Below are positions 41,813 through 49,176 of a stretch of DNA of 49,176 nucleotides, in pieces. The translations under genes and the position numbers were made by a program. The stretch covers positions 1-49,176 of the forward strand of contig JAFEDF010000242.1 of assembly GCA_018241785.1 (NCBI GenBank), read 5' to 3'. Origin of the DNA: Pseudomonadota bacterium (lineage in GTDB: Bacteria > Pseudomonadota > Gammaproteobacteria > Burkholderiales > Casimicrobiaceae). The notes beneath the pieces are model-generated. The model did not search any database. It was not told the DNA's origin and was given only the letters and a program-made list of their open reading frames with translations. Position 1 is the first letter of the stretch. Every line of letters begins with the position of its first letter.

Positions 41813-41854
41813 ACACTAGCGCCGCATCGCGCGGCGGCCCTTGACCCCCGTCAA
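41813..41854 (-). promoter_or_regulatory. FNR-like box and -10 element upstream of the hemerythrin gene
   Basis: TTGACCCCCGTCAA (41841-41854) has the same TTGAC-N4-GTCAA form as the site upstream of the P-type ATPase. Leftward, TAGTGT (41818-41813) begins 22 bases away, the same hexamer and distance seen before the respiratory cluster. The site overlaps the last codon of hcrB by a few bases. Confidence 0.6.
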
Positions 41855-42822
41855 GCCGCCAGCGTCCTCAGGAGGCGGGCGGCGAGCACCCCCGCGACCT
41901 GGCGCCGATAGGCGGCGGGGGTCGCGGTCGTGCGCATCGGCTTCACCGATTGCTCGACTCGCGTTGCGAGGAGCGCGGCGGTCTCGTCGTCGACACGGCG
42001 ACCGACGATCGCCTCGGTTCCGACGACGACCGGACGCGGTCCGACCCCGGTCACCGCCACGATGGCCCGCTCGATCGACCGCTGCCCGACGCGCAAGGCG
42101 ATCGCCACGCCGGCGAGCGGGAAATCGATCGAGCCCCGCACGCGCGCCTTGCGATAACCCGACACACCGTCGGGCGGCGGCAATCGCACCGCGGTGACGA
42201 GTTCACCCGGAAGCAGCGCGAGATGCGCCGCACCGTCGTCGCGATAGAGGTCCACCGCCGCCATGCGCCGCACGCCGCCGTACGAGGCGACGTCGAGCTC
42301 GGCGGAAAGCGCGATCAGCGCCGGAGCGAGGTCGCCGCAGAACGCCGCGTGGCAGCGCCGGCCCTGCGGAGCGACGTGGCAAACGTCGCCTCCGCGCTTG
42401 AGACAGCCGCCGACCGCCCCGCGCCACCACGCTCCCTGGTTGTAATGAACGCAGCGCGTGTCGGCGCACAGGTTGCCCCCGACGGTACCCGCGCTGCGGT
42501 GCGCCGGCGCGCCGACCGCGGCGGCGGCCTCGGCGAGCGCCGGATAGGTCGAGGCGACGCGCGCATCCGCGGCGAGGCGCGCGAGCGTGACCGTTGCTCC
42601 GATCGCGCAGGCATCGTCGCGCCACGCGATCCCGGCAAGTCCGGCGATGCCGCCGATGTCGACGACGATCGACGGGCGCTCGAGCCCGCGCCTCAGGTTC
42701 GGCACGAGGTCGGTGCCTCCGGCATGCACGCGCGCGCCGGGGGTCGCGAGCCATTGCACCGCCTCGCCGACGCTCGCTGCGCGGCGGAATTCGAAGCGCG
42801 GCGTCGTCGCGTCGATCGTCAT
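41851..42822 (-). CDS. hcrB: 4-hydroxybenzoyl-CoA reductase, FAD/[4Fe-4S] beta subunit
   Basis: 323-residue FAD-binding subunit of a xanthine-oxidase-family enzyme; Thauera HcrB has about 324. ARVHAGGTDLVPNLRRG and SAGTVGGNLCADTR bind FAD. A Cys-rich insertion follows with Cys124, Cys140, Cys148 and Cys157. The spacings of 16, 8 and 9 are the same as those of the four ligands of the extra [4Fe-4S] cluster that is unique to 4-hydroxybenzoyl-CoA reductase. This loop is the best evidence for the substrate assignment of the whole enzyme. The start overlaps the hcrA stop (ATGA). Confidence 0.94.
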   Translation of the reverse strand: MTIDATTPRFEFRRAASVGEAVQWLATPGARVHAGGTDLVPNLRRGLERPSIVVDIGGIAGLAGIAWRDDACAIGATVTLARLAADARVASTYPALAEAAAAVGAPAHRSAGTVGGNLCADTRCVHYNQGAWWRGAVGGCLKRGGDVCHVAPQGRRCHAAFCGDLAPALIALSAELDVASYGGVRRMAAVDLYRDDGAAHLALLPGELVTAVRLPPPDGVSGYRKARVRGSIDFPLAGVAIALRVGQRSIERAIVAVTGVGPRPVVVGTEAIVGRRVDDETAALLATRVEQSVKPMRTTATPAAYRRQVAGVLAARLLRTLAA

Positions 42823-45200
42823 GGATTCGTCCGCTCGCCGGCGGCTGCGGCGGCACGGTTTGCGCGCATCGATTCGAGACGCGCCTCGCGACGCCTGCGC
42901 ACGATCGCATCGAGGACGCGGTCGGGAGTCGCCGGAAGCGCCATGAGGCGGATGCCGGTCGCGTCGGCGATCGCGCTGGTGAGCGCCGGAGCGAAGCCGT
43001 GCAGCGAGCCCTCGCTCGCCTCCTTGGCGCCGAACGGGCCGAGCGGGTCGAGGCTGTCGACCAACGTGACGTCGATCGGCGGCGACTCGGCGATCGTCGG
43101 GATCCGGTAGTCGAGGAAGTTGGGACGCAGCGCGAGCCCCTCGTGGTACTGCGTCTCTTCCTGCAGCGCCTGCCCCATGCCCATCCACACCGCACCCTGG
43201 ACCTGCCCCGTGGCGGCGAGCGGATTGATCGCAAAGCCGCAATCGTGCGCGACCCAGACGTGCTCGACCGACACCGCGCCGGTCTCCTCGTCGACCGCAA
43301 CCTCGACCACCTGCGCCGAGTACGAGAAGCCCGCGGTCGACCCCACGGCCGCGCCGCGAAAGCGTCCACCCTGCATCTCGGACGGCGTCGTCCAGACTCC
43401 CTTCACGGTCAGCGTTCCGGTCCCCGCGAGCGCAGCCGCGACGACCGAGGCGAAGTCGAGCTCACGATCGGTTCCCCGGACGAGGCAGCGCTCGCCTTGC
43501 CACACGACCTCCGTCGCGGCGACACCGAGGGTGCGCGCCGCGGCCTCGACCAGCGTATCGCGCAGCGCTTCGGCCGCGCGCAGCGCCGCGTTGCCGACCA
43601 TGAACGACACGCGCGACGAATACGAGCCGTTGTCCTTGGGCGTCAGCGCGCTGTCGGCGGCGACGACGCGGATGCGCTCGATCGGCAGGCACAGCGTCTC
43701 GGCGGCGACCTGGGTGAGCAGGGTCGAGCTCCCCTGGCCGATGTCGGCGGCGCCGGTGAGCAGCGTGATGCTGCCGTCGAAGTCGAGCTTGAGGTTGACG
43801 ACCGCGTGCGGCTCGCCGCTCCACTGCACCGGCTTCGCCGCCCCCGACACGTAGTGCGAGCATGCGAGCCCGAGCCCGCGCCCGCGCGGAAGCTTTCCGC
43901 GCCGCTCGCGCCAGCCCGACGCCTCTTCGACGCGATCGAGGCACGCGGCGAGCGCGCACGAGTTCACCTGCAGGTCGTTCGCCGTTCGCCACGGGGGCTC
44001 GATCAGGTTCGCGCGGCGCAGCGCAAACGGGTCGAGCCCGAGCTCGCCCCCCATCTCGTCCAGAAGCGCCTCGAAAGCGTGCCGCACGTCGACGGCGCCG
44101 TGGCCGCGCATCGCACCGGATGGAGGTGTGTTCGTATAGACGCGCAGGCCGCGATAGCGCACGGCACCGACGCGGTACAGCGCATGCAGCAGCGCCCCGG
44201 CGTAGAGGATCGTCACGACGCCGTAGCCGGCATACGCGCCGCCGCGCTGGATGACCTCGCAGTCGACGGCGGTGATCTCGCCGCCGGCGCGCAGGCCGAG
44301 CCTGAGGCGGATGTCGGTCTCGGGGCGCCCGCGGTGGGTGAGGAAGCTGTCCTCGCGCGACTGCTCGACGCGTACCGTAGCTCCCGCGGCGCGAGCGAGC
44401 GCCGCGGCGACGATCTCGAAGTTGAGCGGCTCGACGCGATGGCCGAAGCCTCCACCGACGAACGGTTTGGTGATGCGGATCTGCGCACGGTCGAGGCCGA
44501 GGCAGCGTGCGATGGCGAGGTGCAGGTAGTACGGCACCTGCGTCGTCGACCGGCTGGTGAGCTCGCCGCGCTCGGGGTCGAAGCTCGCGACCGCCGCGTT
44601 GCGCTCGATCTGCCCGTGCGCCACCTCGGCGTAGTGAAAGCGCCGCTCGCGCACGAGGTCGGCTGCGGCGAAGCCGGCGTCGACGTCGCCGAAGTCCTGC
44701 GCGACTTCGCGCTCGACGTTGCCGGCCTTGTCGCGGTGAAGCAGCGGAGCGCCTTCGGCGAGCGCGTCCTGCGCGGTGAACACCGGGGAAAGCGGCGCGA
44801 TGTCGGCGACGATCGCGGCAAGCGCCGCCTCGGCGCTCGCGCGGTCGTCGGCCGCGACGGCGGCGATCGGCTCGCCGCGGTAGCGCACGCGCTCGCGGGC
44901 GAGAGGCCATTCGTTCTGCGCGATCGGGATCACCCCGTAGGGTGCCGCGAAATCGTCGCCGGTGACGACCGCACGCACGCCGGGAAGAGCGCGCGCCGCG
45001 CTGACGTCGATGCCGACGATCGTGCCGTGGGCGACGGTGCTGCGCAGGATCATGCCGACGAGTGCATCGGCGTGCGGAAGATCGGCCGTGTAGCGCGCAC
45101 GCCCCGTCACCTTGTCGACGCCGTCGACGAGCGGGGTCGGATGCCCGACCGTGCGCGGCGGCGAGGCTTCGGCGCTGGCGGCTCCGATGGAACTGCTCAC
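42819..45200 (-). CDS. hcrA: 4-hydroxybenzoyl-CoA reductase, molybdenum alpha subunit
   Basis: 793-residue molybdopterin subunit that removes the para-hydroxyl of 4-hydroxybenzoyl-CoA to yield benzoyl-CoA. Landmarks are VDGVDKVTGRARYTADLPHA near the start, ITKPFVGGGFGHRVEP, NTPPSGAMRGHGAVDVRHAF, TGAADIGQGSSTLLTQVAAE and GFGAKEASEG-like PFGAKEASEGSLHG near the active-site Glu. The GTG start overlaps the hcrC stop (GTGA). Known HcrA is slightly shorter (about 769), so a start a few codons downstream is possible. Gene order C-A-B and the HcrB loop identify the enzyme among relatives such as CO or quinoline dehydrogenases. Confidence 0.93.
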   Translation of the reverse strand: MSSSIGAASAEASPPRTVGHPTPLVDGVDKVTGRARYTADLPHADALVGMILRSTVAHGTIVGIDVSAARALPGVRAVVTGDDFAAPYGVIPIAQNEWPLARERVRYRGEPIAAVAADDRASAEAALAAIVADIAPLSPVFTAQDALAEGAPLLHRDKAGNVEREVAQDFGDVDAGFAAADLVRERRFHYAEVAHGQIERNAAVASFDPERGELTSRSTTQVPYYLHLAIARCLGLDRAQIRITKPFVGGGFGHRVEPLNFEIVAAALARAAGATVRVEQSREDSFLTHRGRPETDIRLRLGLRAGGEITAVDCEVIQRGGAYAGYGVVTILYAGALLHALYRVGAVRYRGLRVYTNTPPSGAMRGHGAVDVRHAFEALLDEMGGELGLDPFALRRANLIEPPWRTANDLQVNSCALAACLDRVEEASGWRERRGKLPRGRGLGLACSHYVSGAAKPVQWSGEPHAVVNLKLDFDGSITLLTGAADIGQGSSTLLTQVAAETLCLPIERIRVVAADSALTPKDNGSYSSRVSFMVGNAALRAAEALRDTLVEAAARTLGVAATEVVWQGERCLVRGTDRELDFASVVAAALAGTGTLTVKGVWTTPSEMQGGRFRGAAVGSTAGFSYSAQVVEVAVDEETGAVSVEHVWVAHDCGFAINPLAATGQVQGAVWMGMGQALQEETQYHEGLALRPNFLDYRIPTIAESPPIDVTLVDSLDPLGPFGAKEASEGSLHGFAPALTSAIADATGIRLMALPATPDRVLDAIVRRRREARLESMRANRAAAAAGERTNP

Positions 45201-45679
45201 CGTTCGCCCTCCGCGAGCGCACGCGAAGCCGCCTGCACCGACTCGACGATCTTCACGTAGCCGGTGCAGCGGCACAGGTTGCCCGCGAGCGCCGCACGGA
45301 TCGCGTCCTCCGTCGGCGCGCGGTCGCGCCGCAGGAGCGCTTCGGCGCTCATGATCATCCCCGGCGTGCAGTAGCCGCACTGGGCGCCGAGGTGCTCGTG
45401 GAACGCCCGCTGGAGCGGGCTCATGCGACCCGCCGCCGCGAGGCTCTCGATCGTCTCGATGCTGCGCCCGGCCATGGAGGCTGCGAGCGTGATGCACGCG
45501 AGCCTCGGCGCGCCGTCGACCAGCACCGTGCACGCGCCGCATTCGCCGCCGTCGCATCCCTGCTTGGTGCCGGTGAGTCCCACCGACCTGCGCAGGTAGT
45601 CGACGAGGAGCGTCGCGTCGTCGACCGCGTCGCAGCGCGTACGCCCGTTCACCGTCACCTCGAGAAGTCGCGTTCCCAT
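45197..45679 (-). CDS. hcrC: 4-hydroxybenzoyl-CoA reductase, 2[2Fe-2S] gamma subunit
   Basis: 160-residue iron-sulfur subunit, the same size as Thauera HcrC (about 161). The plant-type cluster is in GTKQGCDGGECGACTVLVDG with a fourth Cys in LACITLA. The second cluster is in AQCGYCTPGMIMSAEALL and GNLCRCTGYVKIVES. It is the first gene of hcrCAB, 52 bases after the padD-like gene on the same strand. I see no clear promoter in the gap, so read-through from the pad genes is possible. Confidence 0.94.
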   Translation of the reverse strand: MGTRLLEVTVNGRTRCDAVDDATLLVDYLRRSVGLTGTKQGCDGGECGACTVLVDGAPRLACITLAASMAGRSIETIESLAAAGRMSPLQRAFHEHLGAQCGYCTPGMIMSAEALLRRDRAPTEDAIRAALAGNLCRCTGYVKIVESVQAASRALAEGER

Positions 45680-45731
45680 GTCATTGCCCGGTGCGCATCG
45701 CCGCCCGAGCGGTCGCGGTCATCGCGCCTCC

Positions 45732-46577
45732 TCACCGGCCGCGCGCGAGGCGTGCTCCGCGCACCGGCAGATGCGCGAGCGCGTACGCCTGGCGAAAGCC
45801 TGCGCGCGTGACGAGTGCGTACTTGGCGAAGACTCCTCCCGCTGCGGCGAGCACCCCGGCGAGCGCCGCGGCGATCCGTACGCCGCTCTCGCCGACTCCC
45901 GACGTCGCCACGACGGCGAGCGCGAGCGGGACGGCGGTTCCCGCCGCGAGCAGGAAGCGCCCGGCGCCGGTGAGCGCGTCGCGCGCGTCGTTCGCCCCGA
46001 TTGCGGCGAGCGCACGCCTATAGAGGAGCCAGACGACCGCCCGAACGAGCGCCAGCGCGCCGACGGCAACCGTCAGGAGCGCAGAGAGCTCGCCTCGCCA
46101 GGACGCCGCGACGAGCACGATCCCGCTTCCTTCGGTAAGTGCCGTCGCGACGATGAGCGCGACGACGAAAGGCGCCCGCCATGCCGGAATGCCGTATGCA
46201 GCTTTCAGCATTGCCGCCTGGCTCAGGACGAACGCCGCGGCAAGCACCGCGGCGACCCACTGCGCGCCGGGCACGCCGAACACCGCGGCGATGGCGGCCG
46301 GGACGAGCAACGTTGCGGCGAGCGCTTCGCGCGACATCCACGATCCGCCGAGGTGGAAGAACACGTGGAGCGCGCGAAGCGGCCGGCCGAGCTCGGTCGC
46401 GACGAGAGCGAGCCCCGTCGCGACGAGGACGAGGCCGAGCAGGATGACGGGCGGCCGGATTCCGGGCCCGCCCGCGCAGGCTGCTGCGACGATCGCACCG
46501 GCCCCTGCGCCGCCGAAGACGAAGTTGGCGGCGGCGCGTGCATCCCAGCTTCGCTGCAGGGGTGCTGCCGCAGTCAA
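45732..46577 (-). CDS. padD: NrfD/DmsC-like membrane anchor of a molybdoenzyme (PadD-like)
   Basis: 281-residue hydrophobic protein with about eight helices, ending in a short Arg-rich tail. RSWDARAAANFVFGGAGAGA at the N-terminus and TELGRPLRALHVFFHLGGSW are typical of NrfD/DmsC-type quinone-linked anchors. The start is taken as TTG at 46577 because it overlaps the preceding stop (TTGA) and begins just before the conserved region; a longer ATG start at 46631 adds an Arg-rich stretch inside padC. It would tie the PadBC-like enzyme to the quinone pool. Other molybdoenzyme systems use similar anchors, so the symbol rests on context. Confidence 0.75.
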   Translation of the reverse strand: MTAAAPLQRSWDARAAANFVFGGAGAGAIVAAACAGGPGIRPPVILLGLVLVATGLALVATELGRPLRALHVFFHLGGSWMSREALAATLLVPAAIAAVFGVPGAQWVAAVLAAAFVLSQAAMLKAAYGIPAWRAPFVVALIVATALTEGSGIVLVAASWRGELSALLTVAVGALALVRAVVWLLYRRALAAIGANDARDALTGAGRFLLAAGTAVPLALAVVATSGVGESGVRIAAALAGVLAAAGGVFAKYALVTRAGFRQAYALAHLPVRGARLARGR

Positions 46578-47260
46578 GCCGGATCCCCTCGCCCGGGCGT
46601 CGCGTCGTCGTCGTCGACAGCGCGATCCCACAGGTAGTAGAAGCCGGGGCCGGTGCCGAGCTCCTCGTGCATCCTGAAATGGCGGTTCTCGGCGAGAAGC
46701 GTCGATACGTTGCTTTCAGGGTCGTCGATGTCGCCGAACGCGAGCGCGCTCGCGATGCACGAGTTGACGCAGGCCGGGGTCGCTTCCGGATCGACGCCGG
46801 GCTTCCTGCCCGACGCGAGGCCGTCGTCGATGCGGTCGACGCAGAACGTGCACTTGGTCGCGACGCCGATCCTCGCGTCGTTGCGCCGCGTGGCCTCGTC
46901 ATCGGTCGGGCGACCGTAGGCGAACGTCGGCTTCAGCGTTCGCGACCGCGCGTCGTACGGGCACGCGACCGAGCAGTATGCGCATCCGATGCACAGGTCG
47001 TAGTCGATCGTGACGATGCCGTCCGGGCGCTTGCGCGTCGCCGTCGTCGGACAGACTTTCGCGCACGGCGGGTCGTCGCAATGCTGGCATCCGGTGGGAA
47101 CGAACGCGCGCTGGACGTCGGGATAGGTGCCGAACTCCATGTCGAGCACACGCCGCCACTGCACGCCCGGAGGCGTCGCATTCGCATGCCGGCACGCCGC
47201 CGTGCACGTCTGGCAGCCGACGCAGCGGTTGAGATCGGCGACCATCACCCAGCGGGTCAT
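46574..47260 (-). CDS. padC: Four-cluster ferredoxin subunit of a molybdoenzyme (PadC-like)
   Basis: 228-residue iron-sulfur subunit of the DmsB/NrfC type. Four Cys groups are visible: CVGCQTCTAACR, CQHCDDPPCAKVCP, CIGCAYCSVACP, and CTFC with a later CVNSC, fitting four [4Fe-4S] clusters. GAGG lies six bases before the ATG at 47260. It sits between the molybdopterin subunit and the anchor and should carry electrons from one to the other. There is no signal peptide, which agrees with a cytoplasmic-side enzyme. Confidence 0.83.
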   Translation of the reverse strand: MTRWVMVADLNRCVGCQTCTAACRHANATPPGVQWRRVLDMEFGTYPDVQRAFVPTGCQHCDDPPCAKVCPTTATRKRPDGIVTIDYDLCIGCAYCSVACPYDARSRTLKPTFAYGRPTDDEATRRNDARIGVATKCTFCVDRIDDGLASGRKPGVDPEATPACVNSCIASALAFGDIDDPESNVSTLLAENRHFRMHEELGTGPGFYYLWDRAVDDDDATPGRGDPA

Positions 47261-47309
47261 GCCACACCTCGATCGGCGACCGCCGCGGCGGCCTCTCGCG
47301 CGTGCACGC

Positions 47310-49175
47310 TCATGCCGCCCGCGGGCGCACGGCGACGCGCACGATGTCGGCGCCCGATCCGGTCGCGTCGGTGAGGTCGAGCGACATCCGCGCGAGCGTA
47401 TTGAGGCTCGGCACACCCTGGTCCTTCGCGTACGGCGTGGCCCAGTGGCCGAACTGGCCGATCAAGAGCAGCGTATCGGGGCGGATGCCGTGGCGCAGGA
47501 CGGCGCGGCCGCACACGATGCGCTCGGGTGTGGCGATCTCGACGTCGGCGCCATCGGTGATTCCCAGGCGGCTCGCGGTTTCGGTGTTGATGACGACGCC
47601 GCGGTGCCCGGCGACGTTGTCGGCGACTTCGCGGATCAGCGGCATGCCGACGTTGCCGCCCCACGCGTACTGCATGCTGCGCGCGGTCAGCAGCCAGAAC
47701 GGGTAGTCACCCGGGAGCCCGCCGATCCGCGCGACGTCGTCCTCCCAGGGCTTGGCGAAATCCTTCCACGCCGGGAGCGCCTGGTATTCGTCGAGCTGCC
47801 GGTCCCACCAGCGCATGTCGCGCTCGTGCAGCCGCCGGCCGAGCTCGGCGCCGATGCGCAGCAGCCGCTCCTGGTAGGGAAGCTCGAAGCGCAGCCCCTG
47901 CTTCGCGAGCGCGGGGTAGAGATACCAGTTCCTGCGCGAGAACGGCTTGGTCGCGAGGCCCCGCTCCTTCCACCAGTCGAGCCCGTGGACCTCGGCGCCA
48001 TCGCTCAATTCGGCGCTCGCCGCCCTGCACACGGCGTCCCAGATCGCGTCGCGATCGTGCGCACGTCCGACATCGAGCGAGAAATCGCCGTGCGGGCCGG
48101 CGAGCGCGACCCCGCCGGCGCCCTTGTTGATCGCCGCGTTGTAGGGCTCGAGGAGACCGGTGCGGCGCGCGAGCTCGGTCGCGACGTCGGTGAAGTCGCG
48201 CGCCTCGCCCCGCGCCGGCACCACCGGCTGGCGCAGCGCGAACCCCTGGTGATCCCAGAACTGCTCGACGAACTTGGTGCCGCCGATGCGGATGAGCTGC
48301 AGGCTCTCGAGGTCGGTCGCATCGGGCAGTACGACGTCGGCAAAATGATTCGTTTCGTCGCGCGTGTAGGCGAACGCGACGACGAACGGGAAGCGCGCCA
48401 TCTTCTCGCCGAGGGCAGCGGTATCCCAGAACGAGATCGACGGGTTGGTGCGGTAGACGAACCACACGTCTGGCAGCGTCACGCGCGGCAGCCCCGGCGG
48501 CGTCTCGTCGAGGAACATCCACGAGAAATGCGTCGGCCCGAGCGCCTGGCTCCACGGGCCGTTGCCGGCGAGCGGAATCATCGTCCGGTACGCGTTGCGG
48601 ATGTTCGGCGCGGCCGACCAGTGCTCGCGGTCGGTCGGGTTGAACGGATAGGTCATGAAGCCGTCGGGCCCCGGGCGCACGCTCTCGATGCGCTCGCCGA
48701 GCGGCCGGTTGAGGCGCACCGTCGTCCCGAGCGTCCCGCCCGGAACCTCGAGCGCCCCGACGAGCGACGCGAGCACCGTGCGCGCCCAGCAGCACTCGTA
48801 GCCGCCCCATCCGTTGTTGACCGTCTTGCCGAGGCTCACGGCAACCGGGCGATAGGGGAGGCGCTCGCCGTCGATCTCGATCGTCTCGCCGATGCGCGCG
48901 TGGTCGACGAACTCGCGCGCGATCGTCTCGATCGTCGCGGCTGGAACGTCGCAGATCGCCTGGGCCCACTCGGGCGAATAGCCGGCGACGTGCATGACGA
49001 GCTTCGAGAAGCCCGTCTCGCCGCGTGCGATGCCGTCGCCCAGCACCTCGCCGTCGGCGCCGATCTCCACCGCGTCGACGTCCCAGGCACCTTCGAGCGC
49101 CTCCACGGCCTCGGGCGCATCGGCGGTGCCGGGTGCATCGAAGGCAATTGCCGCGTTGCGCGACGTATCGAAAAC
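47310..49175 (-). CDS. padB: Molybdopterin oxidoreductase, PadB-like, N-terminus outside the window
   Basis: 621 C-terminal residues of a DMSO-reductase-family catalytic subunit. The frame is still open at the right edge, so the N-terminal iron-sulfur and first pterin domains are missing. Family signs are FADVVLPDATDLES, a C-terminal pterin-binding part with INTETASRLGITDGADVEI, and LLIGQFGHWATPYAKDQG. With the PadC- and PadD-like genes this fits phenylacetyl-CoA:acceptor oxidoreductase, which oxidises phenylacetyl-CoA to phenylglyoxylate under denitrifying conditions. Proximity to the hcr and bcr genes supports this. A different substrate cannot be ruled out from the visible part. Confidence 0.75.
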   Translation of the reverse strand, partial: VFDTSRNAAIAFDAPGTADAPEAVEALEGAWDVDAVEIGADGEVLGDGIARGETGFSKLVMHVAGYSPEWAQAICDVPAATIETIAREFVDHARIGETIEIDGERLPYRPVAVSLGKTVNNGWGGYECCWARTVLASLVGALEVPGGTLGTTVRLNRPLGERIESVRPGPDGFMTYPFNPTDREHWSAAPNIRNAYRTMIPLAGNGPWSQALGPTHFSWMFLDETPPGLPRVTLPDVWFVYRTNPSISFWDTAALGEKMARFPFVVAFAYTRDETNHFADVVLPDATDLESLQLIRIGGTKFVEQFWDHQGFALRQPVVPARGEARDFTDVATELARRTGLLEPYNAAINKGAGGVALAGPHGDFSLDVGRAHDRDAIWDAVCRAASAELSDGAEVHGLDWWKERGLATKPFSRRNWYLYPALAKQGLRFELPYQERLLRIGAELGRRLHERDMRWWDRQLDEYQALPAWKDFAKPWEDDVARIGGLPGDYPFWLLTARSMQYAWGGNVGMPLIREVADNVAGHRGVVINTETASRLGITDGADVEIATPERIVCGRAVLRHGIRPDTLLLIGQFGHWATPYAKDQGVPSLNTLARMSLDLTDATGSGADIVRVAVRPRAA

Positions 49176-49176
49176 G

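Noticed and set aside
1..49176. Mobile elements, CRISPR arrays, tRNA or rRNA genes
   Set aside because: I saw no transposase or integrase domains, no regularly spaced repeats and no cloverleaf-like tRNA sequence between the genes; all gaps are 210 bases or less.

Overview
The window is about 70% GC and coding-dense, with many ATGA, GTGA or TTGA stop/start overlaps. Its content suggests a facultatively anaerobic, probably denitrifying betaproteobacterium that degrades aromatics, of the Thauera/Azoarcus/Aromatoleum physiological type. The genus cannot be fixed from this sequence alone. No gene-free stretch exceeds 300 bases, and I saw no tRNA, rRNA, CRISPR array, insertion sequence or integrase.

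Left part (1-9.4 kb): the 3' part of a CaiB/BaiF-type acyl-CoA racemase, a fused malic enzyme/phosphotransacetylase-like gene (maeB), a ClC chloride channel with CBS domains, and an overlapping trio of PEBP-like protein, cyclopropane-synthase-like methyltransferase and FAD-linked oxidoreductase. The last two look like a lipid methylation/reduction pair.

Regulatory and stress block (8.6-19 kb): universal stress protein, FNR-like regulator with an incomplete cysteine set, lone receiver protein, P-type cation ATPase, NarL-type response regulator with a PAS histidine kinase, PHA synthase, a Dnr/Crp-type regulator and an N-terminally short TrpD2/YbiB homologue.

Respiratory cluster (19.1-28.8 kb, all + strand): a small membrane subunit, a CuA subunit II, a heme-copper subunit I lacking the catalytic tyrosine, a Sco protein, a cytochrome b/[2Fe-2S]/flavin reductase fusion, an unknown anchored protein, a cytochrome b/2[4Fe-4S]/MvhD-like fusion, a second tyrosine-less heme-copper subunit-I-like protein and a short CtaA/Cox15-like protein. 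It looks like one operon behind two perfect FNR boxes. I propose it is a nitric-oxide-reductase-like or otherwise unconventional respiratory complex with its own NAD(P)H and ferredoxin input modules. This is the strongest candidate for an undescribed system.

Anaerobic aromatic block (28.8-49.2 kb): korAB plus a ferritin-like gene run leftward. The benzoyl-CoA pathway had-oah-dch-bcrCBAD-fdx runs rightward from the same intergenic region, which carries a perfect FNR box. KorAB would reduce the ferredoxin that feeds benzoyl-CoA reductase. Beyond a GNAT/hemerythrin pair lie hcrCAB (4-hydroxybenzoyl-CoA reductase) and a padBCD-like molybdoenzyme operon (phenylacetyl-CoA oxidoreductase), which bring 4-hydroxybenzoate and phenylacetate into the benzoyl-CoA route. 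padB runs off the right end.

A recurring regulatory pattern links the blocks. Six TTGAY-N4-RTCAA sites lie upstream of ATPase, phaC, trpD2-like, oxidase cluster, korA/had and hemerythrin genes, and in most cases a plausible -10 hexamer starts 21-24 bases from the site, the geometry of class II FNR-activated promoters.
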